A DNA stretch of 64,000 bases from Heterohyrax brucei (lineage: Eukaryota > Chordata > Mammalia > Hyracoidea > Procaviidae): assembly GCA_028571685.1 (NCBI GenBank), contig CM053143.1:53065208-53129207 (forward strand). The letters run 5' to 3'. The notes beneath the pieces were generated by a model. The model was not told the origin of the DNA and did no database searches. It saw only the letters and a program-made list of their open reading frames with translations. Numbering within the stretch: position 1 is the stretch's first letter; the number at the start of each line of letters is the position of its first letter. Positions 33,949-44,375 of this stretch are shown here, piece after piece. The position numbers and the translations under genes are program-made.

Positions 33949-35365
33949 AACAATAACAGGTACTTCTCAGTCTTTGTATGTGAACTAGCTGGCCCCTCTA
34001 ATAAAGCACCCTTTCAACAGATGCTTTCATAGCTGATGCCTTTAGCTGATTCAAGTTAGACTTAAATGTCATCCCTTAAATGAATTCATCTTAACCACTC
34101 TAATTAAAATAGTAATCCACCTCTTTCATCTAATCCTTGCACTCCTAATTATGCTTATCCTGTTTTTTTCTCTACATACAGTGTAGTTTTCTAACATTCT
34201 TTAGAGTTTTCATTTCTCTTCTTATCTTCCTCCTTCTTGCTCCCACTCATTATAATAAGAGTTCTGCAAAGGCATGAATTTTTTTAGTTCCTTATTTGCA
34301 TGTTTGATTTACTGGCATATTCTTGGACAATTATAGCCTCAGAATAGAAACTCAATAGACAGTCGTTACATATAAAAATAGAAGCCCAAATTGTAATTAA
34401 AAATTACCAAACACAGTCATACAAATTAATCACAAATAAATATATATTTCAAAGTCAGATTCAGGAAGACTTCAAATATTGCAATTGTCTATAGAAGAAC
34501 TATGTTTATTCACATCCTTTCCAACTCAGATGTCAAATCAGGATTAGAAATGCAAGAGATTTATGGGGCAAAATGTATATGATGCATGAAGTAGGATGGG
34601 ACAGGAATAGGTCAGTCTTTGAGAAACGAGAAAGATGAGAAAGGACTAGATAAGAAGCTCCTCAGACTACAGGAAATTACAGGAAATTTGGGAGAAATTC
34701 TCTGCCGGCCTAATGAGTCTCATTAAGCAAAGGTTTCCTGTTAGAGGAGTGCCACATAGAACAGTAAAGAGCCATCTCTATTAAGGCCATCGTGCTCAGT
34801 CATTGACGGAGACCAATCTAAGGTAAACATGATTTTGTAGTGATATCCAACTGGAGTCAAAGGAGAAGCAACTGCAAGCTATCAGTCAGTACCACAATAG
34901 GCACTCTTAAAAACAAGGTTTGTGGGACAACTCCCTGGTTGCCATAAGAATTTAAAAAAATAAAAATTAGAGGATAATAAAAAGGACCAAGACATTATAA
35001 CATTAACCAGGCATATTTGAAAAAGAATAGTTCAAATTAAAGACATGAAGTTATAGGTAGACTTAACTAGATGCCAAGCCAAGTGCCTAATATGCTGGAT
35101 CAGTTAGTAGACTAGATACAGAGTTAAGAGAACTCAAAAAGTAGAATAATTAAATGACTTAGTGGGAATATATCACAGAGAAAAAGGGATACAAAAGATG
35201 GAAAAGTACTTGAGGAGCACTATGTGAGGAGTTTCAATGTATCTTAATCTACAGTTCAGAAGAGAATAAAGAAAACAGGGAGGAGGAACTTACTGGAAAC
35301 AAATGAAAGCTTAGAAATTTTTAGAATTGTTGAATGATTATAAGCTTCATATTTAAGAAGTACAA
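33949..35365. other. Unique DNA, nothing recognised
   Basis: AT-rich with no supportable gene or repeat family. 'gatgccaagccaagtgccta' near 35070-35090 may be a fragment of the inverted SINE terminus, too short to call. Confidence 0.45.
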
Positions 35366-35369
35366 TATA

Positions 35370-35700
35370 ACTCAAACTGGATGCATAGAAAATAAACCAT
35401 CCAAAAGAAACACATTACAATTATGCTACATAAGAAGGAAAAAAAAAAAAGCTTCCAAAGAGACTAGACAAATTATCTGTGTACTATAAACATCTCAACA
35501 GGAAGAAGAGGAGCCAGAAGGTAGTAAAATATCTTCAAAGAGAAAATGTCAACGTGAAATTATAAGGAATTGAAATAAATATATTGTTAGACAAAAAATG
35601 CTGCAGTTTGTTACCAACAAATCCTCACTAAAGGAATTTCTAAATGTTATACTACAGAGAGAATGAAAAACACAATGGAAGAACTGAAAGCCAACAAAAA
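35370..35700 (+). mobile_element. Probable ancient L1 ORF1-region remnant
   Basis: Motif order resembles old L1M ORF1 C-terminal coding sequence: 'acacattacaattatgctac', 'aggagccagaaggtagtaaa', 'atatcttcaaagagaaaatg', 'aatcctcactaaaggaattt', 'ctaaatgttata'. It is much more diverged than L1-A, B or C. Frames are broken. Judged by eye only. Confidence 0.45.
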
Positions 35701-35971
35701 TTATTGAATCAAGAAGATAACAACATTATAGGTAAATCTACAAATATTAAAAGCACGTGAAGTTATGTCTGTTTTAAGCAGGTAAATAATCAACAAAAAT
35801 GAAAACTATTGTACAGCAATTTTGTCCTTGGTTGTATAAGATGTTAGTCAAGTTGAAACACTTAAAGACACTTCATTGCTTGTCAGAGGGGAAATATACA
35901 GATTGACTTGAATATTTTTAATACTTTTTTCACTAATATTAGTTTGACTGTGACAACTATTAAATAATATA

Positions 35972-36470
35972 TAGTCATGTATCACTTAATGTCCATTTGG
36001 GCAAAGTCCAACTGTATATACGTCCTTGGTCTTATAAAGTTATAATAAAACAAAACAAAACAAAAATCCCAAATGTGTTGCTGTCAAATTGATTCCTATT
36101 CACAGTAGCTCTGTCGGGCAGAGTAGAACTGCCTTGTGAAATTTTCAAGGAGCACCTGGTAGACTCCAACTGCTGACCTTCTGCCTGAACTATTAGCCTT
36201 TGAACCACCAGAGTTTCAAGTTATAATAGGAAACTTGCCTGGTATTTTCAGAAAGCCAAAGAGTTTGATTGTGGACAATTTGTGCTGACCACACTAGGAT
36301 CCCCAGGGCCCTTAAGGGTCTCCATGCCCTGACATTACATGGGCCTTACCCCTGGGCACATGGACAGTGGCCCCCAGGGGCTGAATTTGGCATGGTGTTC
36401 ACACAACATCCAAATCACACTTTATTCTATTTTACAAAATGCATTGTAGACATTAAGTCATGTATGACTA
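35972..36470. mobile_element. Non-autonomous DNA transposon with terminal inverted repeats
   Basis: The left end 'tagtcatgtatcacttaatg' (35972-35991) and the complement of the right end 'tagtcatacatgacttaatg' (36451-36470) form imperfect ~25-bp TIRs. Both are flanked by TA, which suggests the Tc1/mariner or pogo class. No transposase is present. After removing the inserted SINE the element is about 330 bp. Family name not assigned. Confidence 0.65.
36048..36217 (-). mobile_element. AfroSINE inserted in the DNA transposon
   Basis: 'attcctattcacagtagctc', 'agagtagaactgccttgtga', 'tcaaggagcacctggtagac', 'tgaaccaccagagtttc'. The 11-bp TSD 'aagttataata' is at 36037-36047 and 36218-36228. Its A-rich tail reads as 'aacaaaacaaaac' at the left. 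Confidence 0.9.
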
Positions 36471-36501
36471 TACTAATGCTAAAATTATGTGCAAGCAACA
36501 T

Positions 36502-36557
36502 ACATATATTCAATATATGTAAATGAAAAATCATTTTTACATATGTTGAATATATGT
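36502..36557. repeat. AT-rich near-perfect hairpin
   Basis: 'acatatattcaatatatgta' pairs with the complement of 'ttacatatgttgaatatatg' around a short A/T loop. Arms are about 25 nt. Confidence 0.8.
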
Positions 36558-36772
36558 AATATGAACATAACATAATGTGAATATATATATGTTGTGTGAA
36601 CAAGCCTATGAACAAAAAAATGATAAATCCTGTCTGTGAAAGTCTGCAAATACATTTACAGTAATGCAGAGATTGAAGATGATAAAAATTAATAAGGCTA
36701 AAAGAAGATTTGAACAACATAATTAACAAATTTGATACAATGGTTATGTATAGAATCCTATACCTACAAACA

Positions 36773-36940
36773 GAAACCCTGGTGATGTAGTAGGTTAAGT
36801 GCTATGTCTGCTAACCAAAACGATGGCAGTTGAAATCCGCGAGGCGCTCCTTGGAAACTCTACGGGGCAGTTCTACTCCACCCTCTAAGAGTCGTTGTGA
36901 GTCAGACCTGACTCGATGGCAGTGGGTTTGGTTTTTGGTT
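36773..36940 (+). mobile_element. AfroSINE, well preserved
   Basis: 'gaaaccctggtgatgtagta', 'ttaagtgctatgtctgctaa', 'aaatccgcgaggcgctcctt', 'ggaaactctacggggcagtt', 'gacctgactcgatggcagtg', tail 'ggtttggtttttggtt'. It keeps CpGs, so it is relatively young. Confidence 0.93.
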
Positions 36941-36950
36941 TACAACTAAA

Positions 36951-37118
36951 AACAGAAATCGTGTTGGTATTGTGGTTAAGTACTATGGCTGCTAACCGAA
37001 CGGTCAGCCTTTTGAATCTATCAGGCGCTCCTTGGAAACTCTACAGAGTAGTTCTACTTTGTTCTGCAGGGTTGCTGTGAGTCGGTTGCTGTGAGTCGGT
37101 TGCTGTGAGTTGGTATAC
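36951..37118 (+). mobile_element. AfroSINE with a 14-bp triplication in its tail
   Basis: 'gtgttggtattgtggttaag', 'aggcgctccttggaaactct', then 'ggttgctgtgagtcg' three times in tandem (37071-37114, the last ending in gttgg). It is adjacent to the previous copy. Confidence 0.9.
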
Positions 37119-37310
37119 TTAAAAACTGGAAGAAAGACCTGGCGATCTACTTCCCAATATCAAGTAATGAAAACCATGTATGCCAAAAAGATCCAATCTA
37201 CACCTCAGCAAAGTGAGCAGAAGCAGGAAAAATTGTTTCATTATGTAAGATTTTACCATGAGTCAGGGAACCTGATTTGATGGCAACTAGCAGAAGTAGC
37301 ATAGCATACC
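37119..37310 (+). mobile_element. Diverged SINE fragment, longer-variant body
   Basis: 'ctggaagaaagacctggcga' and 'tctacttcccaatatcaagt' match the extra block of the longer AfroSINE variant. The end 'accatgagtcagggaacctg' then 'atttgatggcaactagcag' is a tail. The middle is eroded. Confidence 0.55.
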
Positions 37311-37345
37311 TAATAACTTGAGAGTAAATTCTCTTTTCAAATACC

Positions 37346-37435
37346 GACATATTTTCAGTGGAAGCTGCATATAGGTGGGCATGTAAATTTATACGGGAAT
37401 GTACATTTTCACTCAGTTATTCAAATAAAAAAGTG
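37346..37435 (+). mobile_element. L1 3' end, about 85 nt (A/C-type)
   Basis: 'agtggaagctgcatataggt', 'gggcatgtaaatttatacgg', 'gaatgtacattttcactcag', then an A-rich tail. An extremely 5'-truncated insertion. Confidence 0.85.
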
Positions 37436-37561
37436 AAAAATGAAAAATAAAAAATAAAAAAATATAGAATACAGTAAACAATATTAGAAATTACAAGTGG
37501 AAATTAAAAGAGCTGGAATTTTTTTAAAATAGTATGAAAAGTTGATCTCAATAATGTTTTC

Positions 37562-37893
37562 TAGTCAGGGGCAGCAACATTATTGAGGTCAACTCTTCAG
37601 ACAGGACTGGACTGGATTTGGGGACACAATGTGGCCATATGGTATGTGTACTTTATGGTTCTGTGCATCTATAGGAAGGTGTCCTACTGGCCTCTAACTA
37701 GAAGGGAGAGGAGAGGGTAGAGGGGAGGGGACAAGGGGATAGGAGATTGTTAAGAGGATATGACATGTACAGGACAAAAAGGAGTGTGTTGTCACTGGGC
37801 AAGGAGAGCAAAAGGAAGAGCTGCAAAAAGGTAAGCTTGCAAATTTCATTTGGATTGTGTACTTTCACCTAATCACAATAAAAAAAGACTTGT
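37562..37893 (+). mobile_element. L1 3' end, about 330 nt (B-type)
   Basis: 'aggtcaactcttcagacagg' to 'ttcacctaatcacaataaaa'. It matches the L1-B 3' UTR (about 23400-23725) better than L1-A. Confidence 0.85.
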
Positions 37894-38079
37894 TCTTTGG
37901 GAAAAAAGTAATATGAAAAGATTATTATAAAACTTGTATCTCTAAAATTAAAAAAAAAGGTTACATTAACATGTTCACATAAAAATAACTACATTATCGA
38001 AGTGACTAATGGAGACATTGAAGATATTAGGTATACTGTAACTAGTCAAAAACTAGATTATAAAAATTACTTAAAGTGG

Positions 38080-38460
38080 CTTCGGGGTTCCCCTGGGAGC
38101 ATGGCCCCTGGCCCTGATGCTGCTTTTGCCCGTAAATCATAATGAAGATCCACTCTTCAGACACGAATGGATTGGACTTGGTGATGCAGGGTGACTATAT
38201 ATTGGATGCACTTTATGGTTCTGTGCATCTGTAGGATATCATCCTGCTGACCTGTGGCTGAAGGAAGGAGAGTGGGTAGAGAGGAGGGGAAAAGAGATTG
38301 TTGGGAGGATGAGACATGCATGGAGCAGAGAGGAATAGTGTGTTGTCACTGGGCAGGGAGAGCAGTGGAAGCTGCATATAGGTGGGCATGAACATTTATA
38401 CGGGAATGTACATTTTCACTCAGTCATAATGAAAAAAAATAACAAAATAACAAAATAAAA
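38080..38460 (+). mobile_element. L1 3' end, about 380 nt (A/C-type)
   Basis: 'ggttcccctgggagcatggc', 'aagatccactcttcagacac', 'gggcagggagagcagtggaa', and the ending 'cactcagtcataatgaaaaa'. Close to L1-A 12645-13000. Third L1 tail within 1.1 kb. Confidence 0.88.
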
Positions 38461-38524
38461 TGTAGATCTACACAGTTAATAGGTGAATGCTAGCAAGTAT
38501 TCATCCATACCATTCAAAGCTGCT

Positions 38525-38685
38525 GTGATACACCACCATCGAGACAACTTTGACTCACAGTGACCCTGTAGGACAGAGTGAAGCTGCTCCACAGAGTTTC
38601 CAAGGAATGCCTGACGGATTTGAGCTACCGGCCTTTTGGTTAGTAGCCATAGTACTTAACCACTATGCTACCAAGATTTCCTATA
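38525..38685 (-). mobile_element. AfroSINE
   Basis: 'ttgactcacagtgaccctgt', 'cagagtttccaaggaatgcc', 'tagtagccatagtacttaac', 'cactatgctaccaagatttc'. A full copy, moderately diverged. Confidence 0.88.
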
Positions 38686-39627
38686 TAGAGGGCAATAAAG
38701 TGTTTGTCTTTTATATAGTAACAGCTTTGAATGGTGTGGATGAATACCACTTTGAGCTGCTGTTTTTGTTAGTATTCATTTACTCAGAATTCAAAATAAA
38801 AACAATGTTTGTAGAGGAATGATTACATAGCTACTAGTGTAAAATACAGTAAAGAGTTCACCTTTTCAATACCAAAGTAGGAGAATTTGGAATCAATTAT
38901 TTTATCAAGCTGTGTCTGACTGAAATTTGGATATTCCGAAACAGAAAGAAAAATAACCTTTATTACAAGTTTTTTAAAATACATTTTTACTTTTTCTTGT
39001 TACTGAAAGACAGATGCAAGTAGTAGTGGATAAAGATGAAACAATTACATTTTAATCAGATGCTTTTTTCCCCCCACTTGTGTCCTGATCCTTTCCTTTT
39101 TTCTTCTGAAAGTACACTCAAAACACTAAACAACACTTGAATACATTTTAAAACACTCAGACATACTGAAATGAGCAGTCTCAGTTGAGGGAAAAAAATA
39201 AATACAGCTCTTCCAGAGAGTTAGATACAGCTGTTTTTCCTTGATTTTGACTGTAACACAAGGAAGTACTATTTATGTGAATCATGTATTATCATTTGCT
39301 ACCTTTTAATGTTATTTGGTCTTTGTGAAAGCGCTACCTCCCATTTCATTGTTTGGCCTCTCCAGTTTTTCTTCAGGACATTTAAGTTGGAGTAGAAACT
39401 AAGCTTGTTGGAAAGACATTTAAAAAGAAATAATCTAGTGGAATTATGAGAGCACATTTGATCCTTCCCTTAAACAGCAGACATCTGGAACTAAATTTTC
39501 TCTAGTGAGAATTCCCTTTCCTCCTGATTTGTTGGATTACATGTTATTACCACTTTCTGCCTTTCCTATTACTAAACAGATAAACAATGATAAACTTCTC
39601 ATTTCAAATTGGATTTTTTAAACCTCT
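38686..39627. other. Unique DNA, nothing recognised
   Basis: No domain, repeat family or RNA gene that I can support. Confidence 0.5.
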
Positions 39628-39675
39628 TTTTGAGTCGGATCTGACTCGATGGCACTTGGCTTTGACTGGCTTTCT
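39628..39675 (+). mobile_element. AfroSINE tail-only fragment
   Basis: 'gagtcggatctgactcgatg' then 'gcacttggctttgactggct'. It is the last ~45 nt of a SINE, without a body. The stretch 39676-40049 is unassigned. Confidence 0.65.
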
Positions 39676-40049
39676 AGTTGAAATGGTACTAGATGATAAT
39701 ATGTATCTTACTATTTCTTATCTTATGTTTATATTGTTACCAACACCACATTCTATATGCCCTCATTCTCTGAAACAAGAGGTAGCCTTCATGGTTTGGG
39801 AAGTGATCAGAAGCATTTGAAAGGATAGGTTACAGTAGTAGATCAGCTCATCAGATTCTGCACCTCTAGTTTCTCATAACCAAACTAGCATCAAAACCAG
39901 GAGAATTTGGCTGAGATTCCAAGAGAATTTAGAGGTATTTTGTAAAAAGAGATGGCTTTCTGGAATGTACCTAGGTCTTAGTAGTATGCTCTTTTGAGAT
40001 GAATTTAACTTATGCTTCCTCTGTTGTGGTTTGTTGCCTATATGATGAT

Positions 40050-40215
40050 TATTTTAGTCACTTGGAGCTGCTTCAACACAAATGACACATGGATCACTTT
40101 AAAGAACAGGCATTTATATTGTCATAGTTCAGATAGCTAGAAGCCTGAATTCCAGGACACTGCTCTAGAGGGAGGTCCTTTCTTATGGTAGCCCTTGGAG
40201 TTCCTTGGAGTTTTT
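40050..40215 (-). mobile_element. MaLR-like LTR fragment
   Basis: 'agtcacttggagctgcttca', 'ttatattgtcatagttcaga', 'tagctagaagcctgaattcc'. It is the complement of an LTR 3' portion, like 208-735. It lies head-to-head with the plus-strand LTR that follows. Confidence 0.55.
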
Positions 40216-40221
40216 TCACTT

Positions 40222-40755
40222 GCAGACGTTTATCATAGATTGAATTGTGTTCCCTCAAAATATATGACAACTTAGTTAGGCCATTATTCACAGTATTGTG
40301 TGGTTGTCGCCCTTTCTGTGATTTTCCTATGTGTTAAAGATCACGATCTCTGTCTGTGGTTAAAGAGGATTAGGGTGAGATCTAACACCCTTGCTCAGGT
40401 TACGTCCCTGATGCAATGTAGAGGGAGTTGACCTAAGGTGCAGCCTGCACCACCCTTTATCTTACAACTGGTGAAAGAGAAGCTGAAAGAAAGCTGAGAA
40501 TCTCATACCACTATGAAAGCAGCACTGTAAGTAGAGCGCATACTTTGGACCTGTGATTCCTGTGCTAAGATGCTCTCAGATCAAGGGAAGATGGATGACA
40601 AAGATCTTCCTTCAGAGCCAACAGAGAGAGAAAGACTTCTAGAGCTGACACCCTGAATTCAGAGCTTTAGCCTGCCGGACTATGAGAGATTAATGAATTA
40701 TTCTTTGGAAAAGGCATCCACTTGTGGTATTTCTGTTATAGAAGTGGTAGATCAA
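40222..40755 (+). mobile_element. Solo LTR, MaLR/MLT1-like
   Basis: Starts 'atagattgaattgtgttccc', then 'cagtattgtgtggttgtcgc', 'gaaagcagcactgtaagtag', 'gatgacaaagatcttccttc', and ends 'gtggtatttctgttatagaa'. Four minus-strand relatives occur in the window. A solitary LTR without internal genes. The stretch from 40756 to about 41300 holds nothing else I can name. Confidence 0.65.
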
Positions 40756-41300
40756 CGAGACAACAACCATCATATGATTCCTGTCTTCCTATGTGTGGGT
40801 TTCTGTGTCTGTTCTGCTGGTTTTGCAGCCCAGACATGGTTTAGCATCCATGCTGCTCTGATATTGTTTGAAAAACGTAAGAAAAACCCTACCTCTAAAA
40901 ACATCACATCCATAGGCACTGGGGTTAGAATTTCAACATATATTTTGAGGAGACAGAATTCAATTCTTAACAAGGAGAAAAACAACTTCCAACTTAAAGG
41001 AGGCTGAGATGACCTTTATTTTCATTATATGAACTCTGTAGCTCTAACAGCCATGGTTATTGTGCTGGTTTTTACAGGTAAATTTAAATTCAGAGCTTTA
41101 AAGTGACATAGTTATTAATTCCATTGTTAGTACCAATAAATCCAGTATAATTATTTTCTTCTTTTACACTCACAGGTTCATTGAATATTTAGCATGTAAA
41201 AGACAATGGCATATTTCTTAGGATTTAATAGCTTTATAATAATTAATAGATAAACATTTACAAAGATATGAGTTCTGAAAATTACATTCATGAACTTATC

Positions 41301-41790
41301 CTGAAAAAAGTGCTACCTACCTCACTGCTGAATATTGCTACGGCCATCTTCAAAGTACCTGTCCCTTTGGGAAGCTATCCACCAATGCCAGTACCTAGTG
41401 CACCCTTCAAAGCAATTTTGGAACTCTTTTTCTGGAATGGCCATCAGAGCTGCCATCAGATTACCCTTGATGTCCTGGCTGTCATCAAAATATCTTCCTT
41501 TCAATATTTCCTTTATCTTTGGGAAAATAAAAGAATCCTGAGGGGCTAGATCAGGTGAGCAGGGAAAGTGTACCAATATTTGCTTACTGACTAAAAATTA
41601 CCTCACAGACAATTATACAATTAAGTTAGCAAACTTGCCACTATGCCACCATGCACAATGGCCATTCCAGAAAGAGTTCCCAAGTTGCTTTGAAGGGTGG
41701 ATTAGGTGCTGGTGTTAGTCCATGGCTTCCCAAGGGGAGTACTTCAAAGGTGACTATAGCGGTATCCAGCAATGAGGTATAGAGCACTCA
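41301..41790 (-). mobile_element. Palindromic element from a mariner transposase 3' end (copy 2)
   Basis: The inverted arms are 41309-41444 and 41659-41788. The transposase C-terminus is on the minus strand and open over 41322-41576, with 'CSPDLAPQDSFIFPK' (the block around the third catalytic Asp of D,D34D mariners) and 'ALMAIPEKEFQNCFEG'. The plus-strand right arm repeats the final ~130 nt inverted. It has the same architecture as 4852-5336, in reverse orientation. The centre also shares 'tttgctaacttaattgtata'-type sequence with copy 1. Confidence 0.82.
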
Positions 41791-41904
41791 TAACAATTAA
41801 GTTGTGCATTTAATTGTAGGAACTGGTACTTTAATAGATAAAGACCTCTACACAATTAGGTCACAGTTTCTCTGATATGATTATATCTAGGATAGAAAAA
41901 AACA

Positions 41905-42062
41905 CAAACTTTACCATCAAGACAATTTCAATTCATAGAAACCCCAGAGAACAAAGTAGAACTGCCTCACAGAGTTTCCAAGGAGCACCTGGTGGATTTG
42001 AACTACTAACCCTTCGGTTAGCAGCAGTAGCACTTATTCACCATGCCACCAGAGTTTCCATG
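41905..42062 (-). mobile_element. AfroSINE
   Basis: 'tttcaattcatagaaacccc', 'aaagtagaactgcctcacag', 'agtttccaaggagcacctgg', 'accatgccaccagagtttcc'. Confidence 0.88.
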
Positions 42063-42185
42063 TCTGGAATCAGCGGGCTTTTTGAAAGTTGTGGGACTGT
42101 GACCTGGTTTTTATGGCTAATTCATTATTTCTCTCAATACTATAGAGGTGGAATTCTCATCTTATTTTTTGTAACTGTACTCCAA

Positions 42186-42348
42186 GGGAGCCCTGGTAAG
42201 ATGGTGGTTAAGCAGTTAGCTGCTAACCAAAGGGTTGACAGTTCAAATTTACCAGCTGCTCCTTGGAAGCCCTATGGGGTAGTTCTGCTCTGCCCTATAG
42301 GGTCACTATGAGTCAGAACTGACTTAATGTCACCTAACAACAACAAAC
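42186..42348 (+). mobile_element. AfroSINE
   Basis: 'gagccctggtaagatggtgg', 'gctgctccttggaagcccta', 'gtcactatgagtcagaactg', ending 'gtcacctaacaacaacaaac'. It shows the RTE-like terminus clearly. Confidence 0.9.
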
Positions 42349-42771
42349 ATATTTCTTTATTCAGTTTCTATTTTAAAGTCCATTTATTGTTCGTTTTGTT
42401 TCATTGCCAACTCACTGAAATTTACAATGACTACCTTATTTACATTGTATCCTGAGGTTTTTAAATTGAGAAAAATTACACAAAGATAAATTTCTACAAA
42501 AAAGGAGGAATAAACAAATAAGTCTATGTATGTGAGGTTTTTATTATTTAATGAGCAAAATATTAATGAATAAATTTATGGCTAAAGTAATGAGTAAAAT
42601 GTTAATCTCTAACACTTTATCTTGGAGGTTAAATATACATTAGTCTCACCTATTCATATGTTTAGTCAAATTATTTATGTGTGAATAGGTATTACCTGAG
42701 ATTACCCTTTATACATTTCCTTAGCTGCTATCCTTTTCAAGATTATGCTACAAATACAACCACTGCCAGTA
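42349..42771. other. Unique AT-rich DNA, nothing recognised
   Basis: No supportable feature between a SINE and the RTE copy. Confidence 0.45.
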
Positions 42772-44105
42772 GTGTTGTTATTAGGTGCCATTGAGTTGGT
42801 TCCAACTCATAGTGACCCTGTGTACAACAGAATGAAATATTGCCCGGTACTCCACTATGCCCACAACTGTTTTTATGCTTAAGTCCATTATTGCAGCTAC
42901 TGCGTCAGTCTATATTATTGAGGATCTTACTCTTTTTCAGTGACCCTCTACTTAATCCCACATGACGTCTTTCTCCAGGGATTGATTCCTCCTGACAACA
43001 TGTTCAAAGCATGTAAGATGCAGTTTCATCATCTTTACTTCTAAGGAACACTCTGATTGTACTTCTTCCAGAACAGATCTATTTGCTCTTTTGACAGTCC
43101 ATGGTACATTCAAATATTCTTCTCCAATACCATATTTCATCAGTTCTTCGGTCTTACTTATTCATTGTTCAGCTTTCACATGCATAGGATGCAACTGAGA
43201 ATACCATGATTTGGGCTAGATGCACCTTGGTCTTCAAGGTGACATCTTTACTTTTCAACACTTTTAAGAGGTTCCTTGCAGCAGATTTTCCCAGTGCAAT
43301 GCATCTTTTGACTTTCTGATTGTTTCTTACGTAGGTGTTAATTGTGGAACCAAGTAAAGTGAAATCCTTGAGAACTTCAATCCTTTCTCCATTTATCATG
43401 TTTTTTACTGGTCCAGTTGAAAGTATTTTTGTTTTCTTGATGTTGAGGTGAACTGCATAATGAATTCTTTGATCTTCATCAGTGAGTGTTTCAAATCCTC
43501 TTCAATTCCAGCAAGCCAAGAAATTTTGAGGACAGCTACCTGTCCAGCCAACTAGAAGAGATCCATAATTACTCCTATTGCCAAGAAAGGTGATCTAACT
43601 GATTGTGGAAATTGCCAAACAAGGTCATTAATATCATGAACAAGTAAAATTTTGCTAAAGATTATTCAAAACTGGCTGCAACAGTATATTGACAAGGAAC
43701 TGCCAGAAATTCAACTCGGATTCAGAAGAGGACATGAAACCAGGAATATCACTGCTAATGTCAAACGAACATTGGCTGAAAGGAGAGAATATCAGAAAGA
43801 TGTTTTACCTGTTTCATTACCTATGCAAAGGCATTTGACTGTGTGGATCATAACAAATCATGGATAAGGTTGCAGAGAATGGGAATTCCGGAACACTTAA
43901 TTGTGCTGATGAGGCCTTTCTATATGAATCAAGAGGCAGTCTTGCTAACAGAACAAGAAGCCACTGCATGGTTTAAAGTAAGGAAAAGTGTGTATCAGGG
44001 TTGTATCCTTTCGTCAGATAATCTGAGAAGCTGGACTATATGAAGAAGAATGAGACATCAGGACTGGAGGGAAAATCATTAACAATGTGCATTACACAGT
44101 CTTTG
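42772..44105 (-). mobile_element. RTE LINE with 5' inversion (twin-priming structure)
   Basis: 42772-43515 is the RTE 3' third on the minus strand. It starts with the 3' terminus 'gttattaggtgccattgagt' and reaches the 'EEDLKHSLMKIKE' region just after the RT active site. About 43525-44105 is the adjacent upstream RT segment on the plus strand: 'MLKIIQNWLQQYIDKELPEI' and 'QLGFRRGHETRN', ending at degenerate sequence where the active-site ADD motif belongs. The two parts are neighbours in the intact element but in opposite orientation. This is the classic 5' inversion of target-primed LINE insertion. Both parts carry stops. Confidence 0.82.
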
Positions 44106-44107
44106 CT

Positions 44108-44375
44108 AACAGTAGCTAACAATTTTTGCCTAGTACTGGTCTAAATTGCTTTATATGTATTAAGTCATTTCAATTTGTCAACTATGAAAATAATGCTGTA
44201 GGCATAATTACAATTTACATGTTATATATGAAGAATCTGAATAACAAAAATATTAAGTAATAGTCCATCAATTACAAATGGTGAATTCAGAGTTGTCATT
44301 TTCCTAACAGTAGAGAACATAGTCCGCATGTCCCCAGGTTCTAGTCCAATGGTTAACCATTATGATATTCAATTA
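44108..44375 (+). mobile_element. MIR element, near full length
   Basis: 'acagtagctaacaatttttg', 'attgctttatatgtattaag', 'tcatttcaatttgtcaacta', 'ttacatgttatatatgaaga' and 'tctgaataac' follow the MIR consensus order. Strongly diverged, as expected of this ancient tRNA-derived SINE. Confidence 0.7.

Noticed and set aside
40693..41007. Plus-strand open frame of 104 codons with a hydrophobic, Cys-containing stretch
   Set aside because: Its first third is LTR sequence and it has no recognisable domain or homologous frame. Likely chance.
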